From positions 1-18,050 of the forward strand of contig CAZVRG010000021.1 in the NCBI GenBank assembly GCA_964630025.1: a stretch of 18,050 nucleotides of DNA, given 5' to 3'. This DNA is from VMFP01 sp964630025 (GTDB lineage: Bacteria; Patescibacteriota; Andersenbacteria; UBA10190; CAIZMI01). The notes under the pieces are model-generated. The model saw only the letters and a program-made list of their open reading frames with translations. It did no database searches and had not been told where the DNA came from. The position numbers and the translations under genes were made by a program. This document shows, piece after piece, positions 13,930 to 18,050 of this stretch; positions within the stretch are counted from its first letter, which is position 1; the number at the start of each line of letters is the position of its first letter.

Positions 13930-13940
13930 ACGTGGTGCGT

Positions 13941-13968
13941 AGTATAGCGATTCTAAAGTTTTTGTCTA
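13941..13968 (-). promoter_or_regulatory. promoter of rpmA (near-leaderless)
   Basis: On the minus strand TAGACA (13968-13963), 16 bp, TATACT (13946-13941); each box matches five of six consensus bases. The predicted start is about 13934, only some five bases before the rpmA ATG at 13929. Confidence 0.75.
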
Positions 13969-13984
13969 GCTGGCGAGTGTCGTT

Positions 13985-15370
13985 CTATGCACGCACAAAT
14001 CGCACAACCTCTCGCAGCACGATGGCGTCCGGACGACCGTACAGCAACGTCCCCTGCGCGGCATCACGGAAGATCGTATGATCGCGCCACGCGCTCGGCA
14101 CAAGAGATTCCTGCTTCCAACCGGGCGAAGATAGTTGTTCGAGAGGGAAGCGAAAGAGACGCTTCTTCACCCGAAAGGCGGGAACAGTGACCACAAAACT
14201 TCCGCCGCTCCGTACCACCGGCCGCACGCGTTCAAACGTGCTGTGAAGCAGCTCACTGACGTCGGAAAACACTTTTTCCGCCTCGTGAGGGAGGGGGGAA
14301 GCACTGCGTGCAGGGCCAAGCCATCCCTCTGTCACGACGGCATGTACGATATTCGCCTTCAACGACGGTGCGCCCTTCGTCATGTCGTGCACAAATACCT
14401 GCGCCTTTCCGCGATACGGGACTCCTGCATGCGCACCAGTGCTATCATGTATGATAGCGCTTTCATCGGATACCGACGGTGGAAATCGTTCGGAATACGC
14501 CGTAGCAAGCCAATGCAGATTTTGTTGTGTCCGTTCAACTTGTGTTGGCGAGATATCCGAAGCAATAACATTCAAACCCATCAGCGCTGCCTCCATGGGA
14601 ATCGTTCCCACGCCGCAGAATGGGTCATAGAGAGTCCCATCGGGCGGTACGCGCGACATATTGATGAGCATCTGCGCGACTTTGGGCGGCAACATGCCGC
14701 GGCCCGGATCCGCATACGGCCGTCCGCGATCCCGTCGCGCGTAGTTCTCGATGTCCTGAATCGTATCAACGGTGACAAGATCCACGCGTTCCGGCGCAAC
14801 AAGAAACACAAGAGCAGTGCCATCCTTTGGAAGCCCATTGTGTAGCAATTGCGCGGTGGAGAGATCGGATCGCCGCGCGGCTGGAAACACAACGCGTGTC
14901 CCTTTTCGCCCAACAGCGCGTTTTAACGCCATGGAAAACGCGCGGACGTCCGCCGAGATTCTTCCGTATGTTCCTGTGTCCGAGTTTACCGTTTTACGTA
15001 AAACGGTAAACTCCGAGCTTGTTGTTTGTGCGGAGACCCCTCCAGATGAAGCAAGAGAAGTATAGGGAAACGCGGAAACGCCAATGAGACGTTTTCCAGA
15101 TCGCTCTTCCTGAAGTTCAGGAATCACTTCCAGCACATCCTCCGGCTGGGGAAACGCGGGGAATGTGGCACGCAGTGTGCCGATCATCATGGTCCCGCCA
15201 AGCAACGGCTGGATCTTCGCGGGCGAGGGAAATGCCCCTTCGCCGATGAGCACAACAGGAAGGCGCGACGTATCCCACGTTGCCTGCCATCCCAAACGCT
15301 CTCCGGCAGCAACCACTTCCACCGTCGAGATGGCGGGATGACTTCCAAGAAAAAAGACCGTCTGTGACAT
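13985..15370 (-). CDS. TrmG10/Trm11-like RNA methyltransferase (UPF0020 fold)
   Basis: Likely SAM-dependent RNA N2-guanine methyltransferase; its substrate is inferred from family resemblance only. The 461-residue product starts MSQTVFFLGSHPAISTVEVVAAGERLGW, resembling the N-terminal region of archaeal TrmG10. The catalytic domain shows RPYADPGRGMLPPKVAQMLINMS, then the SAM-binding loop DPFCGVGTIPMEAALMG (from residue 249) and VIASDISPTQVERTQQNL. Motif IV, normally [DN]PP[YF] in amino-methyltransferases, reads TEGWLGP (347-353), so activity or mechanism may differ. Residues about 120-130 are encoded by a perfect 32-bp palindrome. I start at Met70 of the open frame (15368-15370) because the upstream 69 codons look noncoding and overlap the divergent gene. 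Confidence 0.8.
   Translation of the reverse strand: MSQTVFFLGSHPAISTVEVVAAGERLGWQATWDTSRLPVVLIGEGAFPSPAKIQPLLGGTMMIGTLRATFPAFPQPEDVLEVIPELQEERSGKRLIGVSAFPYTSLASSGGVSAQTTSSEFTVLRKTVNSDTGTYGRISADVRAFSMALKRAVGRKGTRVVFPAARRSDLSTAQLLHNGLPKDGTALVFLVAPERVDLVTVDTIQDIENYARRDRGRPYADPGRGMLPPKVAQMLINMSRVPPDGTLYDPFCGVGTIPMEAALMGLNVIASDISPTQVERTQQNLHWLATAYSERFPPSVSDESAIIHDSTGAHAGVPYRGKAQVFVHDMTKGAPSLKANIVHAVVTEGWLGPARSASPLPHEAEKVFSDVSELLHSTFERVRPVVRSGGSFVVTVPAFRVKKRLFRFPLEQLSSPGWKQESLVPSAWRDHTIFRDAAQGTLLYGRPDAIVLREVVRFVRA
14982..15013. repeat. 32-bp perfect palindrome inside the methyltransferase gene
   Basis: The left half GAGTTTACCGTTTTAC (14982-14997) is followed directly by its exact complement (14998-15013) with no spacer. 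It is translated as EFTVLRKTVNS in the methyltransferase. It is AT-rich against a GC-rich background, which suggests an inserted palindromic element. Confidence 0.95.
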
Positions 15371-15415
15371 GAAGAGGGAAGACAATAGTTGTAGAATACT
15401 CTGGAATGACTGTCT

Positions 15416-15901
15416 ATGGCGTGGAATGAGGTAAAAGAGCGCATCATGGAGAATCTTTTTGCGCGTCCTATCGACCGCTGGATCACGGGCGGTATTGTGA
15501 TGCTCCTTGTCGCAGTTGGGTTCATCGCGGGTCGTTGGACTGCGCTGTCGAACACCGTAACACCGATTGTGTTTCAAGAAGCGCCGGGGAATACATCGTC
15601 TGAAGCTTCGGCCGAAGAGCTAAACGCGTTGGCGTTAGAGAAAAAACCGGCCGCGCGAACAAACACGTCAGCGCCCGCGGCATCCACTGCATCTCGTCAG
15701 CCAACTGTGAAAGCGGAGACAACGTCATCCACGTTACATGCATCGGGGAAATTCGTTGCCTCCGCGAACGGCGAGAAATACTACTTCCCGGACTGCACGG
15801 AAGTGAAGCGCATTAAGGAGGAAAACAAAATCTGGTTCGATTCGGAAAACGAGGCAAGGGAATCCGGCTACGAGCCCAGCGTGTGCGTTCAAAAGCGCTA
15901 G
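15416..15901 (+). CDS. membrane-anchored protein with Ada zinc-domain-like C-terminus
   Basis: Function unknown. The 161-residue protein has an N-terminal cytoplasmic stretch, one membrane segment (about 22-40, WITGGIVMLLVAVGFIAGRW), and a Ser/Thr/Ala-rich linker (about 50-108). It ends in a compact domain, GKFVASANGEKYYFPDCTEVKRIKEENKIWFDSENEARESGYEPSVCV. That pattern resembles the metal-binding domain of Ada and stand-alone homologues, but only two cysteines remain, so zinc binding is uncertain. The domain would face outside the cell. A second ATG (15446) would drop ten residues. The membrane methyltransferase-like gene follows two bases later. Confidence 0.75.
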   Translation: MAWNEVKERIMENLFARPIDRWITGGIVMLLVAVGFIAGRWTALSNTVTPIVFQEAPGNTSSEASAEELNALALEKKPAARTNTSAPAASTASRQPTVKAETTSSTLHASGKFVASANGEKYYFPDCTEVKRIKEENKIWFDSENEARESGYEPSVCVQKR

Positions 15902-15903
15902 AT

Positions 15904-16500
15904 ATGTTTTTACAGTCTCCAACTATCCTGATACTCATGGCACTGGTTATCGTGGTGCTGTTGTTGTATTGGGACATCCGCGAACGCAGTGCCTCGCGCG
16001 CCAACAAAAAACAGTCGCGCCATACGCCGGCTGCACAAAGAGGCATCCGCGTTCTCTTTCCGCTGCTCGGCATGATCCTCGTTGCCCAGCTTCTCGGCAT
16101 CCAGATTGGATCCCTCGCAGTGCCGCGGGGCTTATCCCTGACGCTGGCTGCTTTCGGCCATGTCCTCTTTTGGGGAGGCATCCTTCTCGCGCTGTGGGCG
16201 CGCGAAACACTCGGACATAACTGGGCGCACGCGGCGGACTATCAAGTCGTTCCCGGACAGCAGCTCGTTGTCTATGGACCATATCGTTTCAGTCGCCATC
16301 CGATCTACACCGGCCTGTTGCTGATGTTTATCGGCGTAGAGCTTGTTGTGCACAGTTGGCTCGTCATATTCGCCATCCCTCTGTTTTTCTTCCTCCGTTG
16401 GCAAGCGGGGAGGGAAGAGCATCTTCTCCTGAAAACCTTCGGCGATCCCTACAGCACCTACATGCAAAACACCGGCTGTCTGTTTCCACGCAGTATCTAG
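15904..16500 (+). CDS. isoprenylcysteine carboxyl methyltransferase-family membrane protein
   Basis: A 198-residue integral membrane protein with about five hydrophobic segments. Its C-terminal half carries the ICMT/phospholipid-methyltransferase signature: ETLGHNWAHAADYQVVPGQQLVVYGPYRFSRHPIYTGLLLMFIG and then REEHLLLKTFGDPYSTYM. The RHPxYxG and E-x-x-L...FG-x-x-Y elements bind SAM in the family. The substrate in bacteria is generally unknown and may be a lipid or small molecule. The ATG at 15904 lies just after the stop of the upstream gene, so translation is probably coupled. A longer frame from 15883 would overlap that gene and is not preferred. Confidence 0.85.
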   Translation: MFLQSPTILILMALVIVVLLLYWDIRERSASRANKKQSRHTPAAQRGIRVLFPLLGMILVAQLLGIQIGSLAVPRGLSLTLAAFGHVLFWGGILLALWARETLGHNWAHAADYQVVPGQQLVVYGPYRFSRHPIYTGLLLMFIGVELVVHSWLVIFAIPLFFFLRWQAGREEHLLLKTFGDPYSTYMQNTGCLFPRSI

Positions 16501-16510
16501 AGAGACTTGT

Positions 16511-16545
16511 CATTGCGAGGCACAAAGGCCGAAGCAATCCTCGCG
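16511..16545. repeat. CATTGCGAGG...GAAGCAATCC palindromic repeat
   Basis: CATTGCGAGG followed by GAAGCAATCCTCGCGAG is a form of a palindromic repeat common in environmental genomes. ATTGC/GCAAT and GCGAGG/CCTCGC are its inverted arms. A further GGATTGCT (16597-16604) complements AGCAATCC (16533-16540), so the full element may reach to about 16604. Confidence 0.6.
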
Positions 16546-16557
16546 AGACATCTTATC

Positions 16558-16593
16558 TTGACGAATATTGAGTCACGGGGTACAGTCTGTACC
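16558..16593 (+). promoter_or_regulatory. promoter with overlapping palindrome ahead of the hairpin array
   Basis: TTGACG (16558-16563), a 17-bp spacer and TACAGT (16581-16586) give a fair sigma70 promoter, with a start near 16593, about 23 bp before the first array hairpin. GGTACA-GTC-TGTACC (16579-16593) is a perfect inverted repeat covering the -10 and start site and could be an operator. Confidence 0.55.
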
Positions 16594-16615
16594 GCTGGAT
16601 TGCTCTCTGGACAAA

Positions 16616-16666
16616 GCGGAACGTTTGTCGAGATGTCGCATTGCGACGCCTATCGGTCTGTTCCGC
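16616..16666 (+). repeat. array hairpin 1 (type A)
   Basis: Outer stem GCGGAAC/GTTCCGC (16616-16622, 16660-16666). Loop strands GTTTGTCGAGAT and GCCTATCGGTCT. Inner hairpin GTCGC-ATT-GCGAC (16635-16647). Confidence 0.85.
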
Positions 16667-16668
16667 CC

Positions 16669-16721
16669 GGTCGAGACGGGGAGATTGCTGTCCTTCGGAC
16701 GACCAGGACACTGTCTCGCCC
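16669..16721 (+). repeat. array hairpin 2 (type B)
   Basis: Outer stem GGtCGAGAC/GTCTCGcCC (16669-16677, 16713-16721, one mismatch). Loop strands GGGGAGATTGCT and GACCAGGACACT. Inner hairpin GTCC-TTC-GGAC (16690-16700). Confidence 0.85.
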
Positions 16722-16735
16722 TGGTCTTTCCCAAC

Positions 16736-16789
16736 ACGCTTCACGGGTGGTGGACTGTTCGTAAGAACGTAGAAGGGCTTGTGAAGCGT
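16736..16789 (+). repeat. array hairpin 3 (third type)
   Basis: Outer stem ACGCTTCAC/GTGAAGCGT (16736-16744, 16781-16789). Loop strands GGGTGGTGGACT and GTAGAAGGGCTT. Inner hairpin GTTC-GTAA-GAAC (16757-16768). The stems differ from types A and B, yet the 12 + 12 geometry is kept. Confidence 0.85.
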
Positions 16790-16804
16790 TTTCACGGGCG
16801 AGAC

Positions 16805-16859
16805 GAGCGGAATGTAAGTGGGAATGTCGAATTTCGACGTCAGGAATCCTGTTCCGCTC
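16805..16859 (+). repeat. array hairpin 4 (type A)
   Basis: Outer stem GAGCGGAAT/GTTCCGCTC (16805-16813, 16851-16859; last pair U-G). Loop strands GTAAGTGGGAAT and GTCAGGAATCCT. Inner hairpin GTCGA-ATT-TCGAC (16826-16838), a compensated change relative to hairpin 1. Confidence 0.85.
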
Positions 16860-16914
16860 AGGCGAGACGTATCAGCGTGTGTCCTTTGGACGACAAGAGT
16901 TTTGTCTCGCCTGA
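16858..16914 (+). repeat. array hairpin 5 (type B)
   Basis: Outer stem TCAGGCGAGAC/GTCTCGCCTGA (11 bp, 16858-16868, 16904-16914). Loop strands GTATCAGCGTGT and GACAAGAGTTTT. Inner hairpin GTCC-TTT-GGAC (16881-16891). The next 87 bp lack a clear unit, but CTTTTGTGCCATTTC (16972-16986) echoes the right arm of the last hairpin and is preceded by GAATCGACTTTT (16965-16976), so a degraded unit may lie there. Confidence 0.85.
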
Positions 16915-17001
16915 CTCTTTTCCAAAAACCAGAGAGGAGGTGCTAGAAAAAACGCGGTTGGGTTGAATCGACTTTTGTGCCATTTCGGTTTTTTACAAAA
17001 A

Positions 17002-17052
17002 GCGGAACGTTGGTGCAGGTGTCGAACTTCGACGTGAATGCAGCTGTTCCGC
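17002..17052 (+). repeat. array hairpin 6 (type A)
   Basis: Outer stem GCGGAAC/GTTCCGC (17002-17008, 17046-17052). Loop strands GTTGGTGCAGGT and GTGAATGCAGCT, which share TGCAG at the same register. Inner hairpin GTCGA-ACT-TCGAC (17021-17033). Confidence 0.85.
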
Positions 17053-17055
17053 CTT

Positions 17056-17108
17056 GGGCGAGACGATTCAAGGAATGTCTTTTGGACGAATAGATTGTTG
17101 TCTCGCCC
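17056..17108 (+). repeat. array hairpin 7 (type B)
   Basis: Outer stem GGGCGAGAC/GTCTCGCCC (17056-17064, 17100-17108). Loop strands GATTCAAGGAAT and GAATAGATTGTT. Inner hairpin GTCT-TTT-GGAC (17077-17087) with a U-G pair. Confidence 0.85.
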
Positions 17109-17110
17109 TT

Positions 17111-17154
17111 CCTTCCGGAGTATGAACAAGTCAAATAGTTGATGCTCCGGAAGG
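17111..17154 (+). repeat. plain hairpin within the array
   Basis: CCTTCCGGAG (17111-17120) and CTCCGGAAGG (17145-17154) form a 10-bp stem around a 24-nt loop without an inner stem. It competes with the outer stem of the next hairpin for 17151-17154. Confidence 0.6.
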
Positions 17155-17208
17155 GCACGCGGATCGAAATGTCTTGCAAATGCGAGACGAGAGGTACTTT
17201 GTGCCCTT
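17151..17208 (+). repeat. array hairpin 8 (third type)
   Basis: Outer stem AAGGGCAC/GTGCCCTT (17151-17158, 17201-17208). Loop strands GCGGATCGAAAT and GAGAGGTACTTT. Inner hairpin GTCTTGC-AAAT-GCGAGAC (17171-17188). It ends 33 bp before the downstream start codon. Confidence 0.85.
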
Positions 17209-17241
17209 TCTTTCGAAAACCCTTTTTTATGGAGGTGCGCT

Positions 17242-18050
17242 ATGCGCACGATCGGTATCCGACATCGCCGGAAGCGAACGGCGGAAGGCGAAGCGCGACC
17301 GACCATGGTCGCCATCAAAGACGGTGAACATATCGCCGTCCACGAACTGGAAGACGACACGGCGGAACTCGATTTTGTCCGCGGCATCTTTCCTGTCGCC
17401 TGGCGAAACGTCGAGCGGAACGGGGACCAGGGAGAATCCATCGCCCAGTACCAACAGCGGCATTGCCGCTGGCGGCTCGTGCGCGCGGACGAGGACCCCG
17501 CGTTCTTCCCCCCGCACCATCGTCGCCAGTGCGACGATGAGCGCGTCCAGGTCATCACGCATGTCCCCACGGAGTTCGAGGGACTTGCGGACGGCGACAG
17601 CGTCGCGATGCTTATGGGAGGCAGCGGTGATCGACTTGCCGCGGCGCTCTCGCGACGCGGTGAGGAAGTGAACGGCTTGGTCTATCGTATCCCGCCGTTC
17701 ACGCTGGAAGACCACCGCGGCACGGCCACGAAGGATGACGATCAGCTTACGCTGATCCGACTCCTGGAGGAACGACCTCAACTGTTCTTCCAACTGCGCC
17801 GGCGGGATCGCGATCTCATCCAGGTCACGGAAGCATTTCGACTCCGGCAGGATGCCATGAAAGCGCGCATCGCCTGCAGTCTGCGACTGGACCAACGGTT
17901 TATCGGGAAAATCTTCCTCAGTGAAGACGGCCGATATCCCGAGGGCATCATCGAAGATCAGGCCGATGCGTACCGTGCAAATGACCAGATCCTCGGCGGC
18001 ATGGAACGTGCCGAAGCGGAGCAGTACGTGCAACTGGAGCAGGCAGTGAA
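17242..18050 (+). CDS. IS110-like / candidate Tas-type effector protein, 3' end beyond the window
   Basis: The frame from ATG 17242 stays open for 269 codons to the window edge. GGAGGTG (17231-17237) is the best ribosome-binding site in the window. Residues about 118-215 resemble the N-terminal half of IS110-family DEDD proteins: DSVAMLMGGSGDRLAAALSRRGEEVNGLVYRIPPFTLEDHRG, then TKDDDQLTLIRLLEERPQLFFQLRRRDRDL and a long helix VTEAFRLRQDAMKARIACSL. In IS110 these positions read ExTG, KTDRxDA and RxRxxLxxxRxxxxNxL. Here the Glu is Met and the second Asp of KTDRxDA is not seen, so the nuclease may be inactive or diverged. The C-terminal helix-hairpin/Nop part is outside the window. Placement after the hairpin array suggests it binds those RNAs. 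The antisense frame of the same stretch is also open but lacks a ribosome-binding site. Confidence 0.65.
   Translation, partial: MRTIGIRHRRKRTAEGEARPTMVAIKDGEHIAVHELEDDTAELDFVRGIFPVAWRNVERNGDQGESIAQYQQRHCRWRLVRADEDPAFFPPHHRRQCDDERVQVITHVPTEFEGLADGDSVAMLMGGSGDRLAAALSRRGEEVNGLVYRIPPFTLEDHRGTATKDDDQLTLIRLLEERPQLFFQLRRRDRDLIQVTEAFRLRQDAMKARIACSLRLDQRFIGKIFLSEDGRYPEGIIEDQADAYRANDQILGGMERAEAEQYVQLEQAV

Larger units (their letters stand above)
16616..17206 (+). ncRNA. hairpin array with paired 12-nt variable loops (candidate dual-guide RNA array)
   Basis: Eight hairpins share one plan: outer stem (6-11 bp), a symmetric internal loop of exactly 12 + 12 nt, and an inner stem of 4-7 bp closed by a 3-4 nt loop. 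Each of the 16 loop strands begins with G, ends with T and is followed by GT; 15 are preceded by AC (one by AT). The ten bases between vary freely and do not pair across the loop. Stems fall into type A (GCGGAAC outer, GTCGA inner) and type B (CGAGAC outer, GTCC inner), alternating A-B with a third hairpin in two of the three modules. Modules repeat at 191 and 195 bp. Inner plus flanking loop strands measure 35-37 nt in six of eight. No protein frame fits the region. It precedes a gene with a strong ribosome-binding site. Confidence 0.85.

Noticed and set aside
15371..15577. 69-residue N-terminal extension of the methyltransferase
   Set aside because: It is basic, low-quality sequence overlapping the divergent gene at 15416. 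Family-like sequence begins at the Met encoded at 15368-15370.
16912..17001. a ninth array hairpin between hairpins 5 and 6
   Set aside because: No stem pair gives the 12 + 12 geometry. Only a right-arm-like CTTTTGTGCC preceded by a G...T 12-mer is seen, so at most it is a degraded unit.
16616..17206. CRISPR array
   Set aside because: The repeats are not identical direct repeats with even spacers. The variable parts are 12 nt and sit as facing strands inside hairpins, and no cas gene is in view.
17227..18033. 268-residue open frame on the minus strand opposite the IS110-like gene
   Set aside because: It shares codon boundaries with the plus-strand frame (a mirror effect in GC-rich coding DNA) and has no ribosome-binding site. 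The plus frame has GGAGGTG and recognisable motif order. It remains a weak alternative.

Overview
The window comes from a small-genome bacterium with moderately high GC, standard stop codons (TGA stops hrcA, aspS and the acylphosphatase gene) and trimmed protein families: a short HrcA, a bacterial-type AspRS without its GAD insertion, and few Shine-Dalgarno sites. This fits a Patescibacteria/CPR lineage. That placement is inference, not a phylogenetic result. A 10-N run at 11297-11306 shows this is a draft scaffold.

Region 1 (1-5150) is the heat-shock cluster. A sigma70-type promoter with a perfect CIRCE operator leads hrcA-grpE-dnaK. A convergent hypothetical gene with its own terminator lies between dnaK and dnaJ. 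Just before the intact dnaJ is the first ~20 codons of a second J-domain gene, ended by a 15-bp stem-loop. Region 2 (5150-6510, minus strand) has two membrane-anchored OB/DUF5666-like proteins, a palindromic repeat and tRNA-Lys(UUU). Region 3 (6510-8232) has a large nested inverted repeat, a strong promoter, a structured leader that may act as an attenuator, and a protein with a DHH motif ending at a textbook terminator.

Region 4 (8234-13543) runs aspS-ctpA-acylphosphatase-rplI, then pyrG. rplI is split by the assembly gap. Three conserved genes here and in region 1 (dnaK, aspS, pyrG) carry short heptanucleotide tandem repeats inside the reading frame. Region 5 (13600-16500) has rpmA and a TrmG10/Trm11-like RNA methyltransferase on the minus strand, the latter with a 32-bp perfect palindrome inside its coding sequence. 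Two plus-strand membrane proteins follow: one Ada-zinc-domain-like and one isoprenylcysteine-methyltransferase-like.

Region 6 (16501-18050) is the most striking. Behind its own promoter lies a 590-bp array of eight hairpins. Each has a conserved outer stem, a symmetric internal loop of exactly 12 x 12 nt, and a conserved inner stem-loop. All sixteen 12-nt strands begin with G and end with T and otherwise vary. Outer and inner stems form recurring A and B families with a higher-order period of about 191-195 bp, and some base changes are compensated. A strong ribosome-binding site follows, then an open reading frame that runs off the window and resembles the N-terminal half of IS110-type (DEDD/RuvC) proteins with catalytic positions altered. 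The best reading is an array of dual-guide RNAs with an IS110/Nop-related effector, most like the recently reported TIGR-Tas systems or a multi-copy relative of IS110 bridge RNA.
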